A stretch of 64,000 bases of DNA from Panorpa germanica (lineage: Eukaryota > Arthropoda > Insecta > Mecoptera > Panorpidae). The stretch covers positions 15,076,759-15,140,758 of the forward strand of contig OY783204.1 of NCBI GenBank assembly GCA_963678705.1, given 5' to 3'. The translations under genes were made by a program, and so were the position numbers. Numbering within the stretch: position 1 is the stretch's first letter; every line of letters starts with the position of its first letter. The notes beneath the pieces were generated by a model, which worked only from the letters and a program-made list of their open reading frames with translations, had not been told where the DNA came from and did no database searches. This document shows positions 20,830-32,690 of the stretch, in pieces.

Positions 20830-23800
20830 ATAATAGTATTCTTCTCTGGCTATTAGGATAATTATTTATGATTGTGATTGTGTTGATAATAAAATAGTAA
20901 TGAACGATTAATTCTACTACAACTTTAGGTAAAGAGAAATATGATATCTATTATTGGGTGGGGGAATACAGTAAATTCACACTGGAGGACAATCGGCTCA
21001 TGACATGACATAGTAGTAGAAGCTGGTTTTCGATCATTATTAATCACCTGAGTATAGCGTCAGTTGTTTATAATTGTAATTTATAACAATTGAATTAATT
21101 TGTAACCCTCGTTGTGAACGTTTTGCCACGTCATCAATAGTTACTTAGTTATTTGGAAGGACCACATCTTTCAAAGTAACTATTGCTAGTCAATGTTGAT
21201 ATTTATGGACTGGTGTTTTTGCTGTAACCTTTTTTAAACTGAGATCAATAGAATACTATTTCTTGGTAAAACGTTCTGTAAATAACATTTTTCTGTTTAT
21301 TTATGATGCATAAAATAATTCATGAACTTAAAGAGAACAATAATGTATTACAAAGCTTATAAATAGAAAAATGGTGGTGCTTAGATTATTAAATATAGTT
21401 ATTTATGCACTCCCTCTTTAAATTGTATATTTAAAGCAATAATTTTCCTAAATTTTATTACAAAATTACCATACATTTTTTCTATGCTGAGGTTATTGAA
21501 GTAAAGTAAATTGAAATGAAATTTTCGTAAATGTTTCACACGAAAAATGTTTATTTAATTTTTTTTTTGTAGATTAACTTTTATATATATTATACGTTAT
21601 TTAAAACCAAGGAAATTTCCCTAGGGATATTATACATTCTCGACTATAACGATGGAGTAACGTGAGAAGGGGAACGAGACGGAATCCGGGAACGGGAACA
21701 CGGGTGCTATTTAAGCTATGTTAGTCGACTATTCAGTCTGTTTATTTTAAATTTTATATGAATTTCCCGACCTCTGTCATGCGGTACGTAATTGAGTGGA
21801 TGGTTCTGAATCAAATAAGTTACCCAGGTAATCTTGAGGGCCATTACAACGACTTGCGTTACCGTTAACGTTACCGTTACAAGGCGCTTCGTTACCCACA
21901 TTATTGAATGCTGGGATTGTATTTCAAATATTTAAATGGCTTGACTTTACTTCAGGAATTTCTATTGAAACTTTAGTATCTTGGTTAGAAGCCGTGATTA
22001 ATTATTTACGTAAAAATGTGTCACCATATTAGGTATGAACCTTACACTATACATGTAGATTAGAGATAGCCAAGAACTTCATCATTTTTAAAGTTAAAAT
22101 TTTTATCACAGTAATAAAAATCTAAAACTTGTGCGAGTAGTCTAAAGTCTTCTTAGTATTAAAGAATATTTCTATTAATGTGCTGCCTTTTACCTTTATT
22201 ATTAATTTTTATTTGGCTTTGACTTATTAACTCGTTTTCCAAAAATTACATTATGCATAAAATTTTATCAAAACTATAAAACTTAGTAAAAGTAAAATTA
22301 GTAAACAAATTATTAAACATTACATGGTAAATTACATAACAATAGTATAATTATTTAATTGTATTTAAGCTTAAAAGTTCACTAGTAAATAAATTATTTT
22401 TGGTAATATACCACGTTTTAAATTAAACTTTTTACTTATTAGTACGAGTATACTCATATAACTTATTAAGAACACTTTTTAATTATTATTAAATCTTAAG
22501 AAGTAAAGGTTTTAATTAGAATAAATATCCCAGATTTATAAATAGCTTTATAATAATTTTTATTTTAATAATATAGTAATATTTTTATTATTTTATATTA
22601 TTATTATTATTATTATTTTTTAATATAGTAATATTTTTGAATATCAATTTTGTTGTCCGACACGAAATCCATAAAAGTAAAGCAATAATTAAAGCAATTT
22701 ACCAACGATAGTACATAAGTAATAATTTTATTTTTTTTATATCCTAGTATTATATGGTCCAAAGTTTCTTCCTTTCCACAAAACTAATTCCATTTTCTTA
22801 CTGAATTTACAAAACTCAAAAGGTACGAACAACATTGTGGTCTTTGGAAATGATTCAGAGTTGTAGTTTCTGTGTTTGGTTGTTATCAAGTTGTATTGAT
22901 TAATCATTGTGATCCAATGTTTTAAATTTAACTAATAAATATTCTGCAATAATAATAACACATTAAGTTAACACATTGTGACTTATCAAGGAGATGTTTA
23001 GTCTACATCCACAAAATCCAATAAACAAGAGGCCAATGTTAAATAAATTAAATTTAAAAAGTTAAATAGTTTGAACATATGCAGTGTTGTTGTTATGTAA
23101 CTTCTTTAACAGTTTTTGGAGAACTATCATGCTTTTCTGTCTTTAATACAATACCATGCCTTGGAAACGATGTTAGATTTTAAAGTATATAAATGGTTAC
23201 CAGACAGATCGTCAGTTATTAGAACAAAAGTAATATTTTTAATAATAAGTTTTTCTTGGCACTTCTCCATTGTACGATGTAACTACCTTAAATTATTTCA
23301 AAAAGTATTTCCATCTGGGGTGTGCACAACAACAACGAAAAAGAACGAAATTTAATACAATTTTTAATAAAGCCACATAACAATTAAAGTTAAAACAATA
23401 AGAACTCTTTTAAAAGAAAAACGTGACTTTTATAAATAATATAATTTCATTGGATACAAAATCGTGGTCTTGGTTGTTGTTTGTGAAATGCATAATACAA
23501 CTTTTAGAGTCGGAGCAAAAAATGTTGCTTTAAAATAGGAGAAGCTTTCTACTAAAAAGCTTCTGTCACGCGTGGGCGTGGGAAGAATATATTTTGTGAA
23601 CAAAATCAGCTGTGGCAGGAGGATGATGTTATTCTTTCAAAGTAAATACATACACTTAAATTTTATCTTGGATGTTAAGTATTATTTTAAATTTATATTT
23701 AAAACTCAATAAAATGCAATTACGCTTTTTATAGTTTTAAACTCACTAAACAATTATGTTTGCTGGGTCATGACTAAGCACTTAACAAATTTATTAAGTA

Positions 23801-24744
23801 GAAAGTACAAAGTGTTGTTTTAACTTAATTAATTAAGGTTAATTAACGTGTTATTATTATTGCAAAATATTTATTAGTTGAATTTAAAACATTGGATATA
23901 TAATTATTTCCTTATATCTATTTTAACTCCTATTTTAATTTGTTTTAAAATAGATCACAAGAATTTGTCAATGTCGTTAAGAAACTAAGTATGCTAGTCT
24001 TCAGAAACGGGAACTGATCAGAAGAGAGAAGTAGTTATTGTTGAATGTAAATTGTGAGTGCATTGTATTTTTACCTGTTTAGCTTATATAAAGCTTTTGT
24101 AAAAAGCTTTGCAATTTATGCAGTTCATAAATTGTACGATCCAAGAATTTTAGGTATGATTGCCAAATTTGCAATAATGTGGATACCTGATGTTGGTAAG
24201 ACCAGTGCAATAATACTTTATGTAAAAACAGATGAAAGCTAGAGTGGTGACATATAACAAAAAACGTAATGTCCTTAAAATGTGAATAACCACACTCGAT
24301 GCGATGCCAACGCTCTCTAATAAAGGTTTTCAATATTTATAGAATAAGCACAAAAAAATTAGGCAACTAAATCTTGACTGATCTGATTAATATGATATTT
24401 TAAGTGCAGCAACATTTTCTTCAAAACGGTATACGGTATTTGACCGCTAATTGTATGAAAATATAATAGAAAAAGCTTATGTAAAATTGTTTAAATACTA
24501 CTTTTTAACCATTTGATATTTTAAGACTGATGGGATTAACGAGATTAGAAAAATTTATATTATATCGAAGTGCAGTCGATAAGTTTTAAATTTGCGTAAA
24601 CAAATTTAAAAATAGTTGACACAGAACTGGTTTATTTTTTCAAATTAACAATCATAATGCTTTGAATATATTTTTGCCTAAATGTTAATAACTTTTAGTT
24701 TATAAAGTTAAATTTCCTTTTTTTTTTAGTATTTATTTAATTAA
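20830..24744. other. No gene seen
   Basis: AT-rich spacer of nearly 4 kb. Small items are a purine- and GC-rich patch with repeated GGGAACG near 21667-21705, a CGTTAC-type tandem at about 21858-21880, and an ATT microsatellite at 22597-22620. No frame exceeds 84 codons and none resembles a known protein. Confidence 0.45.
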
Positions 24745-24905
24745 CTTTTGACAGCTATTAGCACTGAAAACAATATATACATTTATAAACATTTGTAGTA
24801 CATAATTTATACTTTGAAGATAATAGAGATTAGAGTTTTCCAGACTTTCTCTGCATTCAAATATCTGTTTATAGTCTTCAGGCATTTTATTTGTCTATGT
24901 AAAAT
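24745..24905 (+). repeat. Dispersed repeat, copy 2 (partner at 2590-2800)
   Basis: It carries TTTTGACAGCTATTAGCA, then ACAATATATACATTTATAAA, ATAGAGATTAG, ATTCAAAT and TATAGTCTTCAGGCAT, in the same order as the first copy. Ends not defined; class unknown. Confidence 0.45.
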
Positions 24906-26055
24906 CTATTACCTGTTAACCAACCAATTTAAATTAGTAAGCTTTCTCGATAGTTTCTCATCATTTGAATAACGGTTTTCAACAAAGGTTTCAATAGCTA
25001 GACGAAATATTGCGGCAGCAGCAGTAGCATTCCTCGCAGTGAAAGATTGTGGCAGCAGCAAATAGGACAATCATGAACACAACCCACAGTGAGTGTCTTG
25101 CCAACTAATGTTGCTCCATTTATTTCATTGATTTTATATGGTTTTGGAAACGATGTTAAATTCGCCAATCAGAATTTAGGTTTATAAGCGCTGTGTAGCC
25201 ACTAAAATCATTGATATACGGTTTCCTTTCCTCGTATCAGTTTCATTTTAGGGGCACCTGTCTCAATCAATAAAGATTTCATAGCTGCTATTGTATAGCA
25301 AAGATAATATTTGTCTAGCAGTCTCGAAACGGTATATATCGTACGAGTATATATGTACACCGGCATTCGTAATCATATTATTTTCATATGTAGTATTGTT
25401 AGCAAGCAGGCTTTGTGGATGCTTATCGAGAAAAAAAAACTACAAGACGTTGAGTCTTGTTTATATTTGTAGTAAAATAAAATTACATGAAAACAAAATA
25501 AACAGATAAAATCAAAAGTTTTTATTACAAGCAGCAAAAAGAAAAAAAGAAGAAGAAATAAAAGAACAAAAACTTTTTAAAAGTAGAATAATAAACATTG
25601 TTATCTATGCTATCTTAAGATTAATCCATGTTCTGGTACATCGTAGTTTTACCATGAATAAAGAAAAAAGAGTGATGCAGTGCTTAATTGAATTCCGCAA
25701 CTCCTTGGATCTTCTTTACTCTGCTTGACTTAATTCAAAATGGCGGGAACAATAAAATTATTTGTTAATAGGTGGCATAAAATGTACATAGTTTATTAAT
25801 TGGACTTACATAAATTAATTGACTGCTCGCTGAGCATTTTAGCGTAATTGATTATAAATCTCTTGATTGTTCTTCTCTTCGATGTGAACATATGTGAGCA
25901 ATAACTATGTGATCCGCAAGCGCAATTTGAAAAGCGTCTCGTACACATTGGTGCGACTTAAACTTGCAACATCCAACATTTATACATTTTCATTAATAAG
26001 TTGACGTAATTTAGACATTAGTGTACTAAATATGTTGCAACTTTAACGTACAGAC
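24906..26055. other. No gene seen
   Basis: AT-rich, with a CAG-rich patch near 25012-25060 (GCAGCAGCAGTAGC). The frame at 25291-25509 has one hydrophobic stretch but no recognisable domain. Confidence 0.4.
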
Positions 26056-26058
26056 TAA

Positions 26059-26429
26059 GGTCGTCTGCACACAGGTCGACTGATTGCAAACTAGCCGCGC
26101 AACGAAGTTTCCAACGAAAACGAAAAACGAGTCATGTCAAGCCGTGTTTCGTGACTCTATAGAATTTTTAACAATAGGGGATTTTATTGTGTCGTATTCT
26201 GAGGTATTTGTATGTATTAAATACTTTTATTAGTATTATATATTAAATTAGTATTATATATAAAAGTATTTGTGCACATCTCTGCTCATGATGTTCATTA
26301 TAAAGACCATGCAACGTAATTACCTGTGTTACCAGTGACCTGTGCGTTCTCGCACTAGTTGCATTCTGATTCGGTTCGGGCAAATTCATGACTCGCGTTT
26401 GCAATCACTCGACCCATGTGCGGACGGCC
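26059..26429 (-). mobile_element. PIF/Harbinger-like MITE, family 1, copy A
   Basis: Flanked by TAA on both sides (26056-26058 and 26430-26432). The inverted ends read GGTCGTCTGCACACAGG on the left and GGCCGTCCGCACATGGG on the right (minus strand), followed by a shared TGATTGCAAAC-type block. A 3-bp TWA duplication with GGCC-type ends points to PIF/Harbinger. It is in the opposite orientation to copies B and C. The middle contains TTTGTGCACATCTCTG, a motif also found at the ends of the hAT element at 267-487. No coding capacity. Confidence 0.65.
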
Positions 26430-26432
26430 TAA

Positions 26433-28149
26433 TGCAACTTCAACATGCAATATTAACAAAGCCCCTATTCTTTAAAACTCTACGGAGAATTTTTATTATA
26501 TGAAATGTTTCAAATTCTCGGCGGTAAATCATAAAGGATTGCGAGTAGGTTGTCAGCTCCAGTACAATCTCAGTGTGTATTGACATTTGCTTTAGTTGTG
26601 TTTGGTAAATAAATAAAAATAATTGAAAATGGTGTTTAAATTGGCAAATGAAATTTGTTTAAGTTTAAATGAAAACTATAGACAAAATCCATGCCTTTAG
26701 AATCTCAAGTACATGTAGTATACAATCAGAGAATATAAACATTACACTTTGATTAATATTTGTAATGCAAAGCGTGAAAATAAAGTGGAAATAATTATAA
26801 AAATACGAAACTTGCTTGCATGGTTTTTTAAAGAACATAAGAAATACAGAAACATCAAAAAGTCTGGAGCTGGTTCCAGCTTCGTTTCCAAATGGTGAGT
26901 TCACAGTTCCATATCTCAAATGGACTTTCTCATAATATTTTTAAAGTAGCCATCAGTTCGTTTACTTTTATTTGTACATACTCGTATTATTCCACTTGAT
27001 ATCTAGCGCTTCATTTCTTTCTGAATTAAATATATTTTACCTTCTATATCTCGTTTATTACCTTTAGGCACAACACGTGATATTTGTGATAATATTATTT
27101 TTGTATAAATGTTTATTTCGATCGATTCAATGTTTCGTGCAATCAGCTATCAATTTATGGTATCATAATAAAGTCTTTGAAATTAATAAAACATAATTTT
27201 TTCCTTTTGAAGGTGTTTTGTTTTTTATTATTCAACAAACATTAAAAATGGGCTTTAGATGGAATCTGATATTGACTTCTAACGAGTGAAATTCACAAAT
27301 TTGATTAGACCTTTAACTAAAACTTATCACATTTATAGAAAAATCTCTGTATTAACAAATCGTTTGCGATTTTCTATTGATATTAATGCATTGCTCTGTT
27401 AACGTAAATAATGTAATAATCGAAATACCGCTTTAATCAGCATGGTGAATTTGCACTGCCAATCAAATTTCTAGCTGGGTATTAGATACTTATTTACATA
27501 TTCTTTTCAATTTACTTTAATCATTTATTACAATTTTTTTATTTTATGGCTCTTCATCAAAGTAGTAAATGGTGTCATTTTGCCATTCTTCACGTTCTTT
27601 TTCGCTTTCATTTCCTGAATTCTGGTTTCTGGTTTCATTTTCTTTATATCATATTACGAGATTTCCTTTCTCGTTCGTTTACTTTTATTATCGGTGGTGT
27701 AGATTCATTCATCTTCACTATCATGATAATATTTATTTCTGTAACAACACAATCTTTTACAGCCTTCTTCCTTCCTTTATTTTCTTTTATGTGTTTATCT
27801 GCTATTTTCTCTTGTAAAATTACTTTTCTTTTTGTAAGCACGTACTGTACTTGTGATTTTGTCAAATTATTTATGTTAATTCTGATTTGATTAGATAATC
27901 CAACATCTCCTGGTAACCTGCCCCTACCAATACCATGATCGACGTACCAAAGATAAATTCAGCGGTAAATTTATAGTGACTATAATTTAACTGAAACAAA
28001 ATAATTTGGAGTGAATAGAATAATATTGTTGAAATCACCTCAAATTCAAAAAATAAAAAGTCGGGTATAACGATCTTAAGGTAACCATATATGGCTGGCA
28101 TTAAACGCATTAGATTTGTCGTATGAAATGGGTAAGCCAGGCGTTTTTA
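26433..28149. other. No gene seen; charged low-complexity block at 27644-27865 (minus)
   Basis: Mostly AT-rich spacer. At 27560-27890 the plus strand is pyrimidine-rich, and the minus strand reads as a 73-codon Lys/Glu/Val-rich frame without a known domain. It may be an old LINE fragment or low-complexity sequence. The overlapping 114-codon plus frame is Phe/Ser/Leu-rich and is not gene-like. Confidence 0.35.
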
Positions 28150-28392
28150 GTGATATCTGTATGATTAAGGGCAGACATTTTCAGTACGGTTTAGCACACT
28201 TTATCATGAGAGAAACGGACCGTAGCATTGTACCATAGAAGAATGTATTTCATACGTCTGTATTCATAAAATGTTTTTTTACGGATGTATACAACCTACG
28301 GTCCTTTGTTCTACTCATGATAATGTGTACTAATGCGAAAGAACTCAAATACACTCTACTGAAAAAATCCGGCGTCAGTTGCAGTGTGAGAC
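28150..28392. mobile_element. MITE family 2, partial copy
   Basis: The right end GTTGCAGTGTGAGAC abuts TTA (28393-28395), matching the family-2 terminus. The interior is partly palindromic: ACTTTATCATGAGAG near 28199 is mirrored by CTCATGATAATGTGTAC near 28314. The left terminus is not recognisable. Confidence 0.45.
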
Positions 28393-28395
28393 TTA

Positions 28396-28788
28396 TTTAT
28401 ACAAATGTGTTATTGTCGATATTCACAACGAGGTTACTTCGAAGAGAAACTCTGGCAAATCTGAATCAATGATCTGATCTGATGGATAGGTAAAGCGTAG
28501 TACCGCGTATACGTCCGGCCGAAATTAATTGAATTACGGTTTCATACTGAGATAGGACTAAATCGGCGGCTTAGTTGAGTGGCTAGAACTCTCAAAGCAA
28601 GTCGACTCCTATGTTCTTTGCATGTGTTGCATCATAATACATACATACCACGTACTGATACAACAATGTATTGGTGTTGTTTTGCACTAACATAATTTAT
28701 CATGTGAGCAAACTTTTACTTTCATTTTTATCAATAATCCACTGTTATGAAAGAGATTATTGCATTGTGTTCCATATGCCTTCCAGAG
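28396..28788. other. No gene seen
   Basis: Spacer containing GGATAGGTAAAG followed by a TAGTACCGCGTATACG block near 28484, shared with 29365-29398 and possibly part of a third MITE family. Confidence 0.35.
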
Positions 28789-28791
28789 TAA

Positions 28792-29206
28792 GGCCCTCCG
28801 CACATGAGGCGACTGATTGCAAACCTTAGCCCCGAATCTGCCCGAACCGAAAGAGAATGGAACTGTGTTGTTAGTGAGATAACGAACGTGTATACGAGTG
28901 AGAGAAAACTCACAGCACGAACGAAACTAAACTGGTTTTGAGTACGTTTTCAACGACTCTGTTTCTAGGTCGCAGGGCAAGCTTAATTGCATGCTTTTGA
29001 TGGTGACATTATGAGCTGAGATGTGCACAAATACTCAAAAGTATTTAAATACATACATGTATGCATACATACAAATACGACACAATAAAATCCCCTATTA
29101 TGCTATTGTTGAAAGTTATATAGTGTCACGAAACACGTTTTTAGTTTTCGTTGGAAACTTCGTTGCTCGACTAGGTTGCAATCAGTCGACTCGTGTGCGG
29201 AGTGCC
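28792..29206 (+). mobile_element. PIF/Harbinger-like MITE, family 1, copy B
   Basis: TAA on both sides (28789-28791 and 29207-29209). The ends read GGCCCTCCGCACATGAG on the left and GGCACTCCGCACACGAG on the right (minus strand). Interior order: CCCCGAATCTGCCCGAACCG, a GTATACGAGTGAGA block, GATGGTGACAT, GAGATGTGCACAAATACT, then AACTTCGTTG near the right end. This order is shared with copies A, C and D. The 62-codon frame inside is not a gene. Confidence 0.7.
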
Positions 29207-29209
29207 TAA

Positions 29210-30011
29210 GACGGCTGATTGCATTTACAAGGTAGAGGTTTAGCGTTGTAGCATGTATACACTTGGTTTAAATTCGCTGATATTCGATTCCAGTATGTGA
29301 ACAACACTCGTATTCGGACGGCTTTTTCGGTTGCAGTGTGCGAAATTCATTACATTTACAGGGTTCGGATAGGTAAAGTATAGTAGCGCGTATATGCGAC
29401 AGGCTTGATACGATAAATTCAAGCGACATGTGGACAATTACGTTTAAGCAGGACTTTCAATTTGTATACAGAAAAATCAAAGTTGAAGTAGACTTTTCAA
29501 TTTATTTCATTAGTAACTCAATGTAAAATTAATTAGATCTATCATCGTTCAGATCTGGCAACAATGGTAGCGGTTCCTGGTATTCAGCGTTTTCCTTTAT
29601 TTTGTAAATTTATTTTATCTAGCAAAGAATCAACGAAACACGAACAACTTTGCAAGCCAGTGATAATGAAACAACCACTACAAGTAATAAGGAATAAGGT
29701 TCAAGTGAGCCTTAGTGTTTAGAATATAAAAATAAGACTCTAAAGGGAATGTTGCGCTGCTGGCAGTATGATTAAAGGGAGGGTTATTGGATCGCGGTAC
29801 GCGGTATAGTAGGGGTACTACTAAGGAACGACACGATGTTCGGATTTTCCTATTGTTATTCATCTAATGTCCGGCTTTAATCTTTAGGTGAACTCTAAAA
29901 CAAAATTCAGTTTGGTTATTGTTAGAATAATAATGATATTGTGTACATAGCTGCTATAATATTTCCTATACACGACACACGGTAAATGTAACATTACGAC
30001 CTGATCTATAG
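29210..30011. repeat. Spacer with a possible third MITE family piece (29220-29440)
   Basis: 29365-29420 repeats GGATAGGTAAAG and TAG-CGCGTATA blocks seen near 28484, and its TTGATACGATA block recurs near 39808. The ends are unclear. The rest, to 30011, is AT-rich with no gene. Confidence 0.25.
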
Positions 30012-30460
30012 CAGAGGCTCCCAAAGTTTTGAAGTTCGCGGCTGCATAGAGGTATTGAAAGTACTATGCTGGCTGGAGAAAAAAAGAGAAATTGAAATTG
30101 CGAAATTAGTCAATTTAAGGATGTATGGGCGATAGGCTTGAGCATTTGTGGGGTGAAATGAAGAAAATTGTGAAATTTTTACAGTAAATTCATTGAGCCG
30201 GAATGTACACGTAAAGAAATTTTGAGCCCTAAGTCGAAAATTATTTTCTTGTTCAGACATCCTTACGTTATGAATTACTTCTAGACGGTGCTCATAAACA
30301 AAACAGTGAATAATACATATAAGTACCTTAACGTAGTATGATGTGTTGGCTGCGCCATTATTACTCTTACTTGCTAGTAAGGTCTGATGAAATACAAATG
30401 CCGGATTAAGTTTTTGAATGACTGGCACAATTATCCAATAAATTGTATTATCCAAATAAC
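30012..30460 (+). mobile_element. Possible hAT-type terminus with non-coding interior
   Basis: It starts CAGAGGCTCCCAAAGTTTTG, resembling the CAG-GG-TCCCAA-type terminal repeat of many hAT elements. No matching right terminus or 8-bp duplication is recognised. The minus strand has the window's longest ATG frame here (149 codons, 30006-30455). That frame runs through the terminus itself, has no BED or hAT dimerisation motif, and looks like chance. Confidence 0.35.
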
Positions 30461-30466
30461 CAAATA

Positions 30467-30745
30467 CAATTGCGTTTCGTCGAAATCTATTGTATTTAGT
30501 GACAATTATCTTTCGTAGAAATCAGTTGTATCCAGTCACAATTATATATATTGTATCCAGTGACAATTGCATTTACTTTCACAATTATTTTCAATCCTAT
30601 CATAAATTACCATTTTTAAACTCCTCTGCGAGAAATCGTTTGTATCTCGTCACAATTTACTTCCGCCGAAATCTGTTGTAGTTAGTTATAATTGCCTTCT
30701 GCCGAAGTCAATTGTATCTAGTTACAATTGCCTTTCAACTCATCT
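30467..30745 (+). repeat. Degenerate 36-bp minisatellite
   Basis: Units of the form CAATTGC-TTTCG, then CGAAATC-ATTGTAT, then an AGTGA-type end repeat at 36-bp spacing. Full units are seen at about 30467-30502, 30503-30538, and again at about 30653-30724. Shortened and diverged units lie between. About seven units in all. No coding role is evident. Confidence 0.7.
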
Positions 30746-30832
30746 GAAATTACCCTAACTACTCCTAAAAATTTGGCATGTCTCTGCGGTGAAGAACCTA
30801 GTGACTTAGCAGGAACGACTTAGCGACTAAAC

Positions 30833-31221
30833 CTAGAGTTTCACACGAACACGAGACTTTTCGTCTCGTATCGCGAGATGAGAGACAAACGATATGATAC
30901 GAGACAAGACATTTCTGAAAACTATTGAGACGGTACCGAGACTACATACGGCGAGACCCGAGAATCTCGTTGACGTTATTTTATAAAAAAAATTCGATAA
31001 AAATAAACTTACAAGCAACATAAATGTTGAACCTTTGATCTGCTAAATATCTGTTAAATATTTTATTTTGTAAAATATATATTTTATTTGTTATTTTTTA
31101 GGCTTTAAGACTTTTTTAGGAATAAGTATTGACAATAACGATATGTGACGAGACCGAGACTAAAACGATATCTATTTTTTCCTAAAGTAAGGAGAACGAG
31201 ATGAGATTTTTGACCCTACTA
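30833..31221. repeat. GAGAC/GTCTC-rich element, possible hAT-like MITE
   Basis: The motif GAGAC or its complement recurs many times within 30850-30975 and again within 31145-31206, with an AT-rich middle. Clusters of a short motif near both ends are typical subterminal transposase-binding repeats of hAT elements. The right end, read on the minus strand, is TAGGGTCAAAAATCTCATC. The left end is only loosely similar and no target duplication is clear. Confidence 0.4.
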
Positions 31222-32021
31222 GGAGCGCGTCGATGATCACATTGATGGTGCTGACACCAACGCCGAATACTAAGCACCAATGCCACCAAATGACAATGTT
31301 GAATACCAAGCCCTTACATATAACGCAAAATTAACAAGTCACCTTCCCATTATCGAAATCAATGGCTCGTACATTTTTAAAAATGTTATCTTCATAATTA
31401 AATTTTCACCCTTTGGTTCAAAATTGGTTCACCAGGAATTAAATTAGTTTTTTAGTTTTTTCTTTTTGCAATTGATGGAAGTAGGCGAACTCTTTACATT
31501 TCTTGTACAATTTAATCTTCAATCTATACAGGACATCATTATGTTTTTTATATTTAATATTGATCTCACACGATCCCGATCACGATTCCAATCCCAATCC
31601 TCACAAAACAAGTAACGAAACACTAATGCGAGATGGTGTTTTGTTTCGTCTGATGGGTTTTTCCTACCATAAAACCAATAAACTACTTCCGAGTTTCAGA
31701 TCGTAACTTACTGGATTAGGAGATTTTTTTTACAGCTGTGAAGACGGGAAGTATGTAGGTCAGACGGAAACTGGGTCCAATAATACAATAAAAACTAATG
31801 TAGATTAGAAGAAATAAATTGTGTAAATAATAAAACAGAAAAGAATCGTGAAATGTTTAAATCTGATTCTGTTGATGCAAAAGTTAACTTTTCTCATTTC
31901 CGTTGTTTCAATTCACATTGAATTTTGAAACAAAATGCTTTGAATCGTCCAATTTATACGTTGCTATGCTTACGCCATATTGTACAACTTGTCTGAACAT
32001 GTGTAACTTTATTTTAAAATA
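31222..32021. other. No gene seen
   Basis: AT-rich spacer. It has a small imperfect direct repeat with CACCAA/GCCGAATAC blocks near 31255-31310. The frame at 31503-31706 has no features of a gene. Confidence 0.4.
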
Positions 32022-32025
32022 TTAA

Positions 32026-32686
32026 CCCTGCGTGTGTACACTGGATCTTTTGCGGAACAGTTGAAATTTCAAACTCTTATTTCTCTCTTATGAGTATATA
32101 GCGCTCTTCACCTATGCCCCCTAAAAGAACCCCCAACATTATATTATTACTTAGATTATATATACAGATTTTTTTTATATTACATCCTTTTTTAGTAAAT
32201 TCTCTTTTTGACACTAATTATTATTAACTATTATTAATTGTTATTTCATAACTTTTTCATTTTCAACAATAAAAACTTATTTTGTGCCGAATAATCACCG
32301 TTCCGTTTATTATTACATGCCTAAATCCATAAAATATTCCCCACTTTCAGGTGTAAATAATTCAACTTTTTGGAGCCCACGCCAAAGACACTACATTTTT
32401 TCGAAAGCTTATAATCTAAGGTAAAAAAGTGTATAACCGTTTTTCTTAATATTTGTTTGTAATAAAGTTACGAATTTTTTAACAATATTCCATATTTTCC
32501 GCGTTTTTTACTATTTGTCAATTTTTATTAACAACGGTTTTAATCTTTAAACTTTGGCATCTTCTGGATCATGAGGTAGACACTTCAAGAAGTAATCTAG
32601 ATTTTTTTCAAATTTTTTGAAAGCTTAGAAATTCGAAGACCCGTGTACACACAATGACTCGAAAAATATAGTGTTCACACGGAGGG
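32026..32686. mobile_element. piggyBac-like MITE, copy 1 (661 bp)
   Basis: Flanked by TTAA (32022-32025 and 32687-32690). The ends read CCCTGCGTGTGTACACTGG on the left and CCCTCCGTGTGAACACTAT on the right (minus strand). TTAA duplication with a CCC-starting terminal repeat is the piggyBac signature. Interior blocks (CCCCACTTTCAGGTG, AAAGACACTACAT, GTAGACACTTCAAGAAGTAA) match copy 2 at 40472-40981. No transposase sequence. Confidence 0.75.
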
Positions 32687-32690
32687 TTAA

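Noticed and set aside
21858-21880. CGTTAC-type tandem considered as a telomere-like repeat
   Set aside because: Too short, and the unit is not TTAGG or another known arthropod telomere repeat.
22590-22625. ATT microsatellite and other AT-rich simple repeats
   Set aside because: Expected in DNA this AT-rich and not informative.
27546-27890. 114-codon plus-strand frame rich in Phe, Ser and Ile
   Set aside because: Low-complexity pyrimidine-rich sequence with a competing minus-strand frame; no domain.
30006-30455. 149-codon minus-strand open frame, the longest in the window
   Set aside because: It includes the hAT-like terminus, shows no known domain or plausible hydrophobic/charged organisation, and the DNA has ordinary non-coding composition.
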